Shown: positions 33,901 to 46,767, counted from the first letter of the stretch. The stretch is DNA of 64,000 nucleotides from Effrenium voratum (GCA_963377175.1 CAUJNA010003495.1:500277-564276); one strand, 5' to 3'. The notes: generated by a model not told the origin, from the sequence alone. Numbers and translations: made by a program.

Positions 33901-36900
33901 CACGGAAACAACTCAAGGAAGAAAGCGGCTGGGCCATAGGCAAGGGGGCACTGCACTGGCGTTCAACCTGCTGCACAGCAAGCGCTGATCGCTGGTGAAG
34001 TCATTGAACCAGATTCTTGAACAAGCAGCCGCAAAGGGCTCGCCTGAACAGGCTGCCATGATTGGTACTTGCGTTGGATTTAGGTTGCTTCCGATGGCAC
34101 GCGTGGCGTGCACATGATGCCCAACTGGCCAACAACACAGAATAGGCTCAAGCTAGGAAGCAGGGCTGGGGCAAAGTTGTGGCACTCAGGCTTAGTCAGT
34201 CGGCAAGGCTTAAGACGACAGGGCTGGCGCGAGAAGGCACCGCCCTGGCACGCAACCTCATCGTGAAGCTCAGTAGTCAAGATTCGGACACCAGCCACTG
34301 GCGGCAAACCCGGACGGATTGGCATCATGGGAACTGTGCTGCTTTCACGTTGTTCCGATTTCTTGAATCCAAACAAATTACCTCCTGCAAAGAAAAATGC
34401 GTGTAAAGGCATCCCAAGGGGGTCTTTGTGCGACGAAGGGTGTTGCGCTGAGTTCAGTGATGGCAAGGCATGTTCCGCAAAGGTGCCTGGCCAAACAGGC
34501 AAGACTAGCAAGAGCCTCACAAGCCACACTCCAGCGCGCTCAGCTTCGTCGAGGCATTTGGAACTGGACTTGACGCCGTGCATCTGCCAGACGCAGCCCG
34601 ATCATCATCCGAGAAACTCCAGGGAGGAAGCAGTGTTCCGGAGCGGAAGTCAGATGCAGTTCGGGGCATGCAACCTGCTCCGCAGGAGCTGCCACACACG
34701 TGAAAGGCCATCGCTATGAAGCTCATTGATCAAGTGTTCAACAGCAACCGCAAAGGGCTCGCCCGAACGGACTGCCATCATTGGCACTTGCTCTGATTGA
34801 GTTTGCTTCCGATGGCACGCATGGCGCGCACATAATCTCCTGCGCTACAGGTCGTGCAGTGCCAGCGGCCACGCTTGCAGATACAGCCAAACTGGAAACC
34901 AATACAGGAAAAGCTCAAGCTACGCAGCAGGGTTGGGGCAAAGTTGTGGCACTCAGGCTTAGTCAGTCGGCAAGGCCCAAGACGACAGGGCTGGCGCGAG
35001 AAGGAACCGCCCTGGCACGCAACCTCATCGTGAAGCTCAGTAGTCAAGATTCGGACACCTGCCACTGACGGCAAACCCGGACGGATTGGCATCATGAGAA
35101 CTGTGCTGTTTTCACGTTGTTCCGATTGTTTGAATCCAAACAAATTACCTTCTTTGTTTTCACGTTGTTCCGCACGACCCCCCGATATCTGTGCAAAGGC
35201 CTCCGGTCGGCAGTCATCTAGGTCGAAGGCGAGACATCGCTCCATGCAACCGCAAGCGGTAATCAACAACGCCATCGTTGAAAAGCTCATTCAGCATTCG
35301 GCAACCTCAAACGACTCCAAACGATTGGCATCATGGCAACACAGAGGCACCATGTTGCACGCGTTTCTTGCAGCAGCCACGCTTGCAAGTGCCGCCGAGG
35401 CTTGGGAGGTGGGAGTCAGAAGGCAAAGCCTGGCTGAGAGGGCCTGGCGTGGAACTTGTACAGGAGAGGCTTCCAAACGCACAGAACGCTACTTGGACGC
35501 AGCTCACTGATCCAGCTTTCAACACCAGCAGCTGCCAAGGGCTCACCCGAGCGGACTAGCATCATTGTCGGGTTGTGTTGAAATTGTGTTCGAGGGCACA
35601 GGCGGTGCACTCTGCAGAATGAATACCTCCTTGTCTGCAAGCATCTGGGTTGTGCAAGCAACGATGCGTGCGAAGGCATCCTAAGCAACAACCAACACGG
35701 AACCAACTCAAGGAAGAAAGCGGCTGGGCCATAGGCAAGGGGGCACTGCACTGGCGTTCAACCTGCTGCACAGCAAGCGCTGATCGCCGTTGGGATCATT
35801 GACCAAGATTCTTGAACAAGCAGCCGCAAAGGGCTCGCCCGAACGGGCTGCCATCATTGGTACTTGCGTTATTTTGAGACTGCTTGCGATGGCACGCATG
35901 GCGCGCACATAACCTCCTTTGCTACAGGCATCTGTGCAGTGCCAGCGACCACGCTTGCAAATACAGCCCAACTGGCCACCAACACAGAATAAGCTCAAGC
36001 TAGGCAGCAGGGTTGGGCGAGGCCAGTCTGGCTTAGTCAGCAAGGCTTAAGACGACAGGGCTGGCGCGAGAGGGCCTTGCCCTGGCATGCAAGCTCATAG
36101 CATGGCAAAGGTAAGAACTATTGGTCAAGATTCTGGCAGCAACCGCAAAGGGCACGCGTTTTCTTCAAGCTCCTTCCAATAGCACTTATAGACGTCAGAC
36201 CGCTGCCAGTCGTCATGCTTGCAAATGCAGCCCGACGGGCGAAGTTTGGGCAGCCAGGGGCAGTCAGCTAGGCCCAAGACGACAGGGCTGACGACAACGC
36301 TGGCCACAGAAGGGACTGCCCTGGCATGCAACCTCATAATGGGTCAGGAATCGGACACCAGAAACCCCGAACCGATTGACATGTGCACTTCCGTTGCTTT
36401 CAAGTTGTTTCCGATGGCAGTGCCTTCGCACCAGCTGCGATGCGGGCAACCTGCTTTTCGAATGTTGCCAAACATGAAAATTGGGCACATCATGAGGCTC
36501 ATTAGTTAATTTGTGAATGGCTTCCCCGCCGTCATGCTTGCAAATGCAGCACGGGCAAAGCAGAAGGGGCAGTCAGGGCAGTCAGCTAGGAAGACAGCAC
36601 ACAAACACCCGGCTCCTGACATTTCGCAAAGCATCCGACCAAGAATCCTCTGGACCTTAAAACAAGCCAGGGAGCAAACTCAAAATGGTACTCAAAATTC
36701 AATTCAGAGCAAACAGGATGCGTTCATCTGCTCGCAGCAACGGAGTCTGGCTACATGCTGCTGAGATCTGTGCGTTGCCAGCTGCGAGGCTTGCAAGGCC
36801 GCCCAAACGGCCACCGATGGAGAATATGCTCAAGGTAGGAGGTAGGGCTCGGACAAAGCAGAAGGGGCAGTCAGGGGCAGTCAGCTAATATGACAGCTGC

Positions 36901-37260
36901 CGAACGAGAAAACGCGACCTGATCACGTAAAGACTTGGACACCGGCAAGTCTTAAAGAGCATACGGGCTGTTTAACACTTTGTTTCTTCCTGACATATGT
37001 GCGGCAGTTCATGCAAATGCAGTTCAAATGATACCCACAGAACAAGCTCTGGAGCAGAAGGGCCAGTGGGCCATCAAGACCTAGGCTGACCATGGCCGCA
37101 CAACAGCGCACCGTGGCATGCAACCTCGTGAAGCTCATAGCTCAAGCTTCGGACTCTGGAAGCCAGAAACTTACCCGAAACGCCATGGGAAACTTGTGTC
37201 TTCAAGTAATCTTTCCAATGGCACCCTGACCTCAGGTCAGAACCGCCGCCATGCGGCCAC
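30920..37260. repeat. Decayed long tandem family, about 19 recognisable units
   Basis: A composite motif recurs: GGGGCAGTCAGCTAGG, then a GACAGGGCTGGC block, then (T/C)GCCCTGGCATGCAACCTC, GAAGCTCATTGATCAAGATT, CTGACACCAGCCGCAAAGGG, CTCGCCCGAACGGATTGGCA and TCATTGG. Cores lie near 31001, 32308, 32810, 33020, 33280, 33466, 33736, 34007, 34278, 34730, 35045, 35515, 35806, 36124, 36345, 36930 and 37143. Spacing varies from about 200 to 500 bp. Small open frames (GLAREGTALARNLI and the like) follow the repeat and are frequently interrupted, so I do not call a protein. Confidence 0.75.
34156..35150. repeat. Recent 762-bp tandem duplication within the decayed family
   Basis: The block 34158-34370 (GGGCAAAGTTGTGGCACTCA to CACGTTGTTCCGATT) is almost identical to 34920-35130. 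A second block, 33895-33990 (GGAAGAAAGCGGCTGGGCCA to AGCAAGCGCTGATCG), is almost identical to 35695-35788, a spacing of about 1800 bp. Confidence 0.8.
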
Positions 37261-39166
37261 ATGCAACAACCCGAGCAAGCTCGAGGTATGAAGCCGATCG
37301 AAAGCCAACACTGGCTGTCAGGTGGATATACCGAGATACCTCTGCGTCAAAGAGCGATGAACACGGCAAACCAATGTAAAACCCTCACGCGCCTTCGCAA
37401 TGGACAACTTCTCGTGTCAGCTTGTGACTTTTGGAACCGCACGGGACTCAGCTCAATTTCACATGGTGCACTCCAAACATCGGCGACCGTGAAAGTTCAA
37501 AGACCATCCTGTCGGGCAAAGCTACTGGCTTGCAGCGACCTCAGCTTTGAGACCAAGGCTTTCTGCCGCCTTATCGGCGCGGAGAGACAACTGGGCCGCG
37601 ACCAGATGACCAACCAGAATCAAACAGGAAAACCTTACCGCTTCGGCTCACGAGGTCCATGCGATGCGACTTGAAAATCACTGGCCATCAGCTCGAGTTA
37701 AGCGACTCGGGTGCAGCCAAGCGCGACCCCCAGGTGTTTTTTTTTTTTGGTGGGGCTCGCTAACAACTCTACTCAGATCATGAACACCTGTGCCTGTGTG
37801 TCTGTGGCTATGTTGAGCGGCATCCATTCACAAAAAGGACAAGGAAGAAACCATGTCCATGTGTAGAGAAAGCTGCTTATGACAAGCTGACATTAGTAAG
37901 AAACAAAAACTCTCCTCAGTTCAAACATGAGGACTGGTTGAAACCTGTGGTGCAGCTGAATAGGAAACTAATTTGAACCAAAAAGCGGCACGCACGCCGC
38001 ACGACGGCTCAAGTCCCAATCTGGAGACATCATGCATGACCACCTGATTTGCCTAGAGTCAAAATTCACAAAGCTGACCAACGCCATCTGCCCAGGAATG
38101 ACCATGTGGGTCAGAATCAAGGGAATTCAGAAGGGCTGCACTCATTTGGCCATGGGTCAAAATCCAAATCGTACCCCCAGCGCACGTCCCAATCCCCACC
38201 AACATAGGAAACCTAAAATGTTTGTGGTGAATTAATTCACCCCATCCAACCAAAATGGGATCCCAAGAGAGGATCCCGTACCAAGCTTCCCGGTTGAGCG
38301 CTGCCTGGAGAAAGCAGCGAGCCCCCAGGAGAAGGCAAAGCCCTGGACGAGTCGAGCTCGAAAAGTCGAGCTCAGAACTCACCTCGAGGTGCGGAAGTGT
38401 CTCTCTGTGCGGAAGGCACCCCCGTTTTAGTTGATTTCCATGTGCAACTTCAAGGGAAACACCCGCCCATTTGGGCATTTGGGGGTCCCAACCAAAAAAA
38501 AAATGGCGCGGCCGGTGCTTGAAAAGCTGCTCCCCCGCCAGGTTTCTTTCTGGGACGCTCTTGCTACTCCAAGCCCGCCCAGGCGCGCCTGTCACCGCGC
38601 GGCTGCTGCGCCGCCAGGTCGGCATGCAAGCTATCAGAGCTGGCCAGCTCTTTGCGGGAAGAAGACTAAAAAAAAAAAAAAGAACTCGTGACGTCCAAAC
38701 ACTTTCACCTCGATGTTCTGTAAGTTGGCTTTCCGTTAACAAATCTGTGCCTGGCACCGGCCCCTTTTTTGGAATGTTGGGGCTGGACAAAAGCTGCGCA
38801 ACACGAGAGGGCGCTGGTAGGCATGCAGAAGTCAGCCAACAAACTTGTGGCCGCAAGTCTCTGCATGTATGCGTGTGGCACACAAATTTATTCAACAAGG
38901 TACAAAGACAACTTCCAGGCTTCCTTAACAGCGTGTGTCCCAATCAATGCATCAAGTAGTGTACGAGGCTCCCACAGAAGAGCAGCAGCGGCCAACAAAC
39001 GCAGTCGAAGACATACCTGGGACCTTAGAGTCACTGGACCCCTCATGGGCGGGAAGAGAAAGGGGTCCCACTAAAACCCTGTTCCTCGACACAATCGACC
39101 CGTCTATACACTTTCCTGGCCTGATGCGCAGCTGTCTGCTGAATAGCAGCGAACAAGATGCACGTG
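37261..39166. other. Non-coding, no clear gene
   Basis: Unique sequence after the array fades. It contains a T-run (37738-37748) and, at 38500-38650, a moderately GC-rich island with no recognisable product on either strand. Confidence 0.4.
38147..38265. mobile_element. MITE-like element, family B, left part
   Basis: TGGCCATGGGTCAAAATCCA, AATCGTACCCCCAGCGCACG and GGTGAATTAATTCACCCC (itself a palindrome). The right TTTTGACCCA arm is absent. Confidence 0.5.
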
Positions 39167-39167
39167 A

Positions 39168-39282
39168 TCGAATCAAAACCCCAATCGTACCCCCAGCGGA
39201 CATCCTAATCCAACCACTAAAATGGACTAAAATGGGTGGTGCGCCTATCCCAAAATGGTACCATTGGTTTTGACCCACAGCC
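39168..39282. mobile_element. MITE-like element, family B, full length
   Basis: CGAATCAAAACCCCAATCGT, ACCCCCAGCGGACATCCTAA, AAAATGGGTGGTGCGCCTAT and GGTTTTGACCCACAGCCA. Only the left end is worn. Same orientation as the copy at 716. Confidence 0.6.
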
Positions 39283-42200
39283 ATTTTACTGATAGCTCCG
39301 AAGCTCCTCCTAACGGTCCGGCGAGCAAACGGTCGCTATTGGATGGGACTTGCCCAACGCTCTCAAATCCAGGTCTCCTTCGCCAACCCTCAAGATCATG
39401 GCCAGGATGGATGCGTCTCAAAAACTGCATGGATGGTTCCAAGAGCGAAAGGGAAAGGAGGCCGGCCCCGCCGGCCCCGGTAAGTGGGCCGACTACAGTG
39501 CGGAAACTCAAGGGTTCCAACTAATTGTGTATCCAGAAAACAGTAACCACCTCAAGGGTTCCCACTAACTTTGCAACCACCTAAAGGGTTCCAACTAATT
39601 CGGAAACCTAAAAACACAACGGTAAGACAAAGAAGGTCCGTCCAAAAAGCATCCAGCATGAACCTAGGACGCCATTCAACTTCCACACAGCGAGAACGAC
39701 CCAACTTCTCGCGGGACCCGGTGGGACCCACCGGGCGGTGAATCGGCCGAGCGGCGCCAGGCGTCGCCCTTGCGCTGGCGCAACAGAGCCTCCCCCTGGC
39801 TCGGACCAAGCCCTGGACTCGGACCAAGCCCTGGACTCGGGGCCAAGAGCAACGATCTGTCAGGGTAGATATGAGTGGTGTGTATATATATATACATATA
39901 TGTATGTGAAAATTACATATACAAATAGACATATATTGGTTTTATACATATACTATCATATACATGTGTATATACATATGTATATATACATATATGGTAT
40001 GTAATAAAGTCACCGAATCCACAAACAACCCACTAATGGGGTTGGATACGAGATAAAAGCACCTCAAGTTGCTGTTGGCATGACCCAAAGTATGCTGGAT
40101 CCATGCGCAAAACCAAATAGTGAAACAAGCCAAATATAGGGCCTGCTTCCCGCGGACTGAAAGAGTGGGCGCCCTCCTTGGGCTGAGTCACAATCAAAAC
40201 CGTTCGGCAGTAGAATGGTCTCCCCAAAACCGATGTAAAGAACTACAAAGGCGAAGATCCGCACCTAATTCTGGCTGGGACTGTCCCTCAACCTTCACTT
40301 GCCCGGGTTTTGAGTACAACTCAGATGGCTTTGGTGAGGCAAAACAGGTCTGAAAAGGAGCAGCGCTTGGAATCGCTTTTTGAAGAAAAAGAAAACAAAA
40401 AGGAAAAAAATGAAAAAATGAAGGAACAAAATCCTGATTCTCCTGCTAGACGAAAGATCCACGAAACCGAGAAATACAATGCAGCGACCGAAACTCCGAC
40501 CGAGCCCCAAAGGCCTCCCACTTGGCACGCTGCCAGTCCTGAGATGCACTGCGCACAGGGAGACTCAATTTGCACGGGTGAGCGCTTTCCTCATGTTGAC
40601 CCCGGATGAATACAACCATCCGGTTAATAGGAGATGTTCCCCTAGAGTGATGAATTTCCACTGGACACCCCCACTACGAGTAGAAGGGGTGGATTGTTCC
40701 GGCGTCGAGATTCTACAGCAGCTGTCATGTTTTCTTATGGAAGCTGAGCGCGGGGGGGCAAACGACCTCCCTGCAATCAGGACTCCGAGAACATGGTCGC
40801 CGAGGCCCGGCTACCTGGCGAGGGGGGTACGCGGCTCTTGTGAGAGACTTCTGGGTGCGAAAGGCAAAGAAGACACGTCATTTTTTGGAGGCACCCCGTC
40901 TTTGGCGGGTGAAGGGAAACCACAAGGAAAAAGGCCAAGAACAAATGGGTCATGATATTGTTTGGCAGGAACGCCCTTTTCTTTGGTGGTTTTGAAGGGA
41001 AACCAACTGGAGAAAAACGAGCCATTTGGGGGCGTCCAAATCCCACAAAATGACAAGCCCAGATTCTCGTTCGACGCCCCGGCCTCTGCATTCAATCTCC
41101 TGCGTGCCCCCTTAGTCAGAGCCAGGGTTTGACTCTAACCTTTGGGCATTGCTGTGGCTGGCTCATAGCGAACATGATTCAAAGATAATCGAGGTGCCCT
41201 TCCTGAGGGCCGGGCATGCAGGGACACAGGAGAGGCTGAGACTCTGAGTTGAGCCGAGACAGCGCCAAAAGCCGAGCCAAAGCAATCTTTCGATCGGATC
41301 GCCGTATCAATATCATTGGTTCAAATTCTTGATCACATCCTTTCTTGGCTCTGTGTAACTTGGCTTTGTGTATGTTGACCAACGGCTCCGCACGGAAGAA
41401 CCCTTCGCGATGCTTTCGGGAAAAACCTTTTTCACAGAAAGGGTCGAAGATGGAACAAAAAAGCCACAGAGATTCTGGCACGCCCAACAGGAACTTTTTT
41501 GGTCCAAGGAATCAAAGCACTGGGTTTTGAAGTTTGGAAGAGCATGTTGGCATGTGTATCTTCCCAGACCTCGGCCACCCCAGCGCAGACCTGTCTGTTT
41601 CAAAGGACAAGGGGCAGCCCCGCCCGCCCGTCTTCCAGCAGACGTCCACCGTCTTCCAGCAAAGACAGGAGACCACCTCTCCACGGTCTCTTTGGAAACC
41701 TCCTCTTCGTTCTGCTCCAAGAGCAGCTCATGGAGTGAGCCAAGCCACTATCAACAAGACCAAGCATGGTCCTGATTCCTTCTGAAAAAGGCCAAGTTTT
41801 GCTGCGTGGCCGTGTGAAATGAACCCGGCAGGCGGAAGCGGGCTGAAGCCAAAGGCCAGGGCTACATGGTTGCGACAAATCCAAAAACCTGGACGCCCCA
41901 AATGGTACAGCAAAAAGAGGGAACATAGGGACCCCCGCCAAAAATAACACGCGGTAGATTGCGGTAATGAGGAGTTCTTTCAGAGGGCGAACGTTTTGAA
42001 GGCGTATCCCCAGGGTGTATGCCCAGCGGCTTCCTTTTGGTTTCCCTTAGCAGCCATTCAAAGGACCAGCGCTGTAGTTTTGACGCACTCTTTTCTTTGT
42101 AGAGGAAGCCAAAACGCGCGCACACACACACATGCGGGAAATAAACACATACACAGGCACACCAACGTGCATAAAGACACACTCAAACACAGGCGAGCAT

Positions 42201-44280
42201 GAAGACAAGCGCAACAACACAAACGCACAGAACACAGGTCTCACAACACGGTCATCTTTTTTGGGCTGGCTTTAGTTCGGAAACTAGAGGGGCCCCGAGA
42301 AGGGGGTCCCCAAATCTTGTACAGGGGAAATGCCCGCAGCCCACAACAACAAGCAATCAACCCAGAAGGGAAGGTCCATCAAAAAGGATTCGGAGGCTGC
42401 TTTTCTGTCTGCTGCTTGGTCCTGGAAGGCGGGGGGAGATCTCGACACACCGGTGGTTGCAGGGCGGCAAACGTGTTGGTTGGTTCTGTTTTACCACGGC
42501 GACAAGCAATTCAGAGAAGAAAAAAAACACAAAAAACATATGAGTCCTAGACCAGCCAAGTCGATGATCCCCTTATCCAGCCCCCGCTACGGGCATTTGG
42601 CGGTGTTATGTACATGTGCCTGCCATTTGCGCAAGCACCTCTGCCGCGTGAAGCTCACTGCTCGGCGGCATTCCCCCTCGGTTGCCAGCCCGCGGGAGAG
42701 ATGTGCAATGGGTACTGACCAAGTCGCCGTCCCTGGTTGTTTTCAAACTGCGCTTCTGGGCTCCTGTTGCTGCTTTGGGCTGGTTTGACAGGAGTTTTCA
42801 AAGCGGACCCTGCCCATTTGCTTCCCTGCTTCCTGCAAGAAAACTGCGTCTTTGCCACGAAGTTCTGTCTGACACCGTGCCCCAACATGTTGGCAGTGTT
42901 CGGTCCGATTCAAAAACATTGAAAGCCTGATAGCGCACTGTTGGCGTTGTCACCTTGAAACGATTGCGACCCCCGCAAAAAGTCGGTTAAACAGAGCCTG
43001 GAGAGCACGCAACTCCGCTGCTGCATAGTGTTCTGAGCCTGGTTTCCAAGTGCCCAGAGTCGCGAAGCCAAATCAGGAACCCACCAATCCGTTGGTATCC
43101 AAACCAATACTAGAAACACAGGAAGCCAGGGAAGTCCGGCAGCCAGCTGCCCTGTGCGCATTCCACCGACGCATGCGCGTTGCTTTTTGTGGGGCGAATT
43201 GGCGCGCGTGTTATCCTTCAGCAATGGATCTGTCCCCAAGTACAGTGGAAAGAGCGCTGGCCAAGCAAAAAGGCAAGCCTGGGCGCCGGCTCACTGAGTT
43301 AGAGAGCTTATTCTGAAGGATGCTTTGTTTGACAAAAGCGCGCCCTTCAAAAACAATTAGATTCGTTTTGACGGGGTTTCTCGAGCGGAAACCAAAAAGA
43401 AAGCTCTGAGAAAGTAGCGCCCCTCCTACTCACAGACGGCTCAACATAGGCCCCATGTTTGTTTTTTAGGGGTGTACCGATTAGACCGGAGTCTTCGTGG
43501 CATCACACAGCATGCAAGCAGCTGAAATTGGATCCCTGCCGGTAGAAGTCCGGGACGGGGTTTGCAGGAAAGCGCGATATCGGCTGAAACTCCTAACCCG
43601 AGAGATAATCCTTGAAACCGAATCGACGGGGGCCCGAAAACTCACCGCTCGCCATCGGGATTCAAGCCCTTGACCTGCCCAAAATGCATCCCAACAAACG
43701 CAGGTGGACCCGGGGGATTCAATCCTCCCAGCTCTGCCAAAATTGCCCAAAAATCGTTTTTGGATTTTTTGAAGCACCTCTAAGAGGATCCGACAAACTT
43801 TTGCCATTATCAAGCCCTCAGCCCTACCCACTTCGTTCGCAGTATAAGACTCCAGGTGGCGCCTTCACCCAAAAGCGCCCCCAAGAGGCTGGCTTTCACG
43901 ATTTTGAAAACGGATGGCCGAACCCTTCAATTTAGGAAAATTGCCCAGGCTGGTGCTCAACGATCTTGAGTATGCAGAATCGGGCGCCTAGAACGCGCGA
44001 GTTGCGCGTTCCTATGATTCGAGCCCCCAAAAAACAACATAAAACAAAAACGTGACGCTGCGTGTGACGTTGTTTCGTTTTGGGAACAGAGCCCCCTCCC
44101 TGCCTCCAATTTTGCCTGCTTACATGCTTAGCAAAATGCTGACCCCGCCAAACCAAACAGCGTGCGTGACATCATCATATTTTCACAATTGATTTGGCAC
44201 GCGTGCGATAAGCACGAAAGTTACCCCTGTTGAGCGAAAGGTCTGGCCACGGTCTCGGAGGTTCCCCACTGGCACGGCGC
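39283..44280. other. Non-coding, no confirmed gene
   Basis: Mostly unique DNA. Holds a TA island (39885-40005), a short AG(C/T)CCTGGACTCGG(A/G)CCA duplication at 39805-39843, two back-to-back copies of an AAGGGAAACCA-type dispersed motif (40880-41045), and CA-rich sequence at 42115-42200. GC-rich patches at 39460, 39750, 41620 and 42420 gave open frames with no recognisable motif. Confidence 0.4.
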
Positions 44281-44289
44281 GCGCGCATG

Positions 44290-44760
44290 GGTTGGACGTG
44301 CAAATCGCGTGGCAGGCACAGCCTGAAGTGCAGATTTCTTGGCAAGCGCAGCACTTTGTTGACGCGGCCCTCAAATTTTGTAGCAAGCGCAGCATTTTGG
44401 CAGCGCGCGTTGCGTAATTTGCGAATTACGATGGAATGGGCGCGCAAGCTGGCTGCCACGCCATGATTTCGTTGGCAAGCGCAGCGCTTTCGCAGCGTGA
44501 GGTGCAGTTTTCGTGGCAGGCGCAACACCTTCGCAGCTCAGGTACAGATTTTGTGGCAGCCGCTAACTTCTACAACATCAGGTACGTTTCGCGTAGCAGG
44601 CGCAGCGCATTCGCAACGCGAGGTGCCAATTTCGTGGCAGGCGCAGCACTTCGGCTGCTCGAGGTACGTTTCGCGCGGCAAGTGCAAGACTTTGGCAACT
44701 TGAGACGCAGACTTCGTGGCAGGCACAGCACTTTCGATGCTCACGGCCACAAAGTCATGG
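44290..44760. repeat. Degenerate array of about 41-bp monomers, core GTGGCAGGCGCAGCACTTT
   Basis: Cores near 44309, 44339, 44381, 44473, 44512, 44552, 44594, 44634, 44676 and 44717, mostly 39 to 42 bp apart, diverged from each other (GGCAAGCGCAGCATTTT, GGCAGCCGCTAAC and others). The same core makes up the subunits of the 196-bp array at 46768. Confidence 0.85.
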
Positions 44761-44784
44761 AAGGGTGGATAGTCTTGGAGTGAA

Positions 44785-45045
44785 GCGCGCTTTTGCAGCT
44801 CTGGCTGGAAATCGTAACTTTTAAGTACAATACCCGTAAGGTACAGTTTCGCAGCTACAGCTCGAAAATCGCACCTTGTTAGTGGAAAAGTAGTACGCGA
44901 AATACAGTTTCACAGCTCCATCTCAAAAATCGGATCTTTGAAGTACAAAAGCAGTGCGAGAAATACAATTTCGCAGCTCCGGCTCGAACATCGCATCTTT
45001 TAAGTGCAAAAGTAATACGCAAAGTACAGTTTCGCACCTGCAGAC
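44785..45045. repeat. About 67-bp tandem repeat, four diverged units
   Basis: Each unit holds TTTCGCAGCTCCGGCTCGAA (variants), AATCGCATCTTTTAAGTACA, AAAGTAGTACGCGAAATACA or close forms. Starts near 44787, 44848, 44914 and 44979. Reverse-oriented relatives lie at 62040-62350 and a forward diverged pair at 56610-56800. Confidence 0.75.
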
Positions 45046-45412
45046 AAGAAAAGGAGAAAGACAAGAAGAAAAGAGCGAAAAAGAAAAGCAAGAAGAGAAG
45101 AGGAACGAAGAGAAGAGAAGAAGAGAGAAGAAAAAAAGAGAAAAAACAAGAAGAGGAAAGAACAGAAAAAAGGAAACAAGAAAGAAAAAAGAGGAAAACG
45201 AAGAAGAGAACAGAGAAGAGCTGCGAAAATAAGAAAAGAGAAGGGAGGAGAGCAGAACAGAAAAGAAGAGAAGAGAAGAGAACAGAGAAGAGCAAAGAAG
45301 AAAAGAGAAAAGAGAAGAGAAGAGAAGAGGAGAAAGAAGATAGGCAAGAAGAAAGAAGAGAAGAGAAGAGAAGAGAAGAGAAGAGAAGAGAAGAGAAGAG
45401 AAGAGAAGACCC
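45046..45412. repeat. Purine tract, AGAAG/GAAAA type, ending in (AGAAG)n
   Basis: Nearly pure A and G over about 365 bp. The last 55 bp are regular GAGAA repeats. Open frames rich in Lys/Glu/Arg (plus) or Leu/Ser/Phe (minus) are composition artefacts. Confidence 0.95.
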
Positions 45413-45724
45413 CCCTTCTGGGGGGGCCGGTTTAAAGGCAAAGCACAAAGGAGGCGCCCCATGTTGACGGGCACCTCGGAAAGAAACAAAAAGGAAGTTC
45501 CATATCTCGAAAGCACTCGGAGGAGACAACTCTGCCCAAAGGGGCATTTTGCCATGGATCAGAAATCGGAGGCTGCACATGGTTGCGAAACTGTCTGTCC
45601 ACCTCTCAATATTTCCGCGGTGCCTGCTACCACCCACCCCACCTACCCCAACCACCACCCCTCACCATCCCCACCCCACCCACCCACCCCACCCCGCCCC
45701 CACCCACCCAGCTACACCCGCTCC

Positions 45725-45819
45725 CCCCCACTCCGCCAGCTCTCGCCGTCTGAAAATCCCGCTTCACCAAGCCGGGCGGCAGGGCCCGGCAGAACTTCTG
45801 CTGCTCCGAGTCCATGCGC
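45725..45819 (-). CDS. Possible isolated exon, unknown protein
   Basis: A GC-rich segment on the minus strand reading MDSEQQKFCRALPPGLVKR in a frame open through FQTARAG. It is preceded by AAG and flanked by strongly biased C-rich and G-rich low-complexity sequence. Composition resembles the accepted exons, but no homologue was recognised and no partner exon was found nearby. It could be the only coding trace in the right half. Confidence 0.25.
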
Positions 45820-46440
45820 CTTGGCGGGGGGGTGAGGGGTGGGGGTGGGGGCCAACCAGCCGAAACCAGGTGCAACAACAAACGCACAGATGCAGATGCA
45901 AAGCGCCTTTTTGAAAACAAGAAACAGCTAGTGTCCAACTTGTGGAGGGTGCGACTCAGAGAGGCCCCAAATCCGCAGATACCCCTTCCCCAACACGGAA
46001 GTGGAGTGTTCGGCGCGTCTTTGTGACTCTGAGCCAAAGGTAGTCCTTCACATCCTCCTATTTTGGTACCCTTTTAAAGGGGCAACTGCTACCCTCCCTC
46101 CAACTAACATGGAAGCTGAGGGAAGCCTCCTTGAAATAAGACCTGATCTCGCCCACACAGGCCGCAAATCCAGGAATTTGCAAAAACAAAAAAACTCAAA
46201 AAAAAACAATCCGAAAAACTCAACCTGAAATAGTCTGAATCTGGGAAAACTCAAAAGAAACTCAAACACAACTCCAGCAACAACTCAAGCACGGGTCTGG
46301 GGAGGGTTCTGGGGGTGGGGGAAGGGCAAAATGCAAAAAAACTCATTTTTTTGTTTTTTTTTTTTTTTTTTCGTTTTTTTCCCCACATCTTTGTGTGGGG
46401 TTCTTACTTTTTCCGCTCGTCGTCCGCGCGCCGCGTCTCC

Positions 46441-46767
46441 TCCTCCTCCTCCTCCCGCTCGTCTCCGTCTCACTCACTCACTCACTCGCTCGCTCACTCA
46501 CTCACTCTCACTCACTCAACTCACACTCACTCACTCACACTCACTCACTCACACTCGCTCACTCACTCACACACTCACTCACTCACACTCACTCACACAC
46601 TCACTCACACACTCACTCACTCACACACACTCACTCACACTCACTCACTCACGCTCACTACACTCACTCACGCTCACTCACACTCACACTCACACTCATC
46701 ACTCACTCACACACACTCACACTCTCACACACACTCACTCACTCACACTCACTCACTCACACTCACT
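46441..46767. repeat. (CTCA)n-type microsatellite, CACTCACTCACA
   Basis: CTCCTC then CACTCACT/CACACTCA over about 320 bp, ending directly at the first copy of the 196-bp array. A T-run at 46357-46380 precedes it. Confidence 0.95.

Noticed and set aside
39393..39488. Plus-strand frame MARMDASQKLHGWFQERKGK ending before GTAAGT
   Set aside because: It would need a canonical GT donor unlike the other genes here and has no partner exon or recognised similarity.
44879..45658. 259-residue Leu/Ser/Phe-rich minus frame resembling a multi-pass membrane protein
   Set aside because: It reads through a nearly pure purine tract on the other strand; the hydrophobicity is due to CT-rich codons only.
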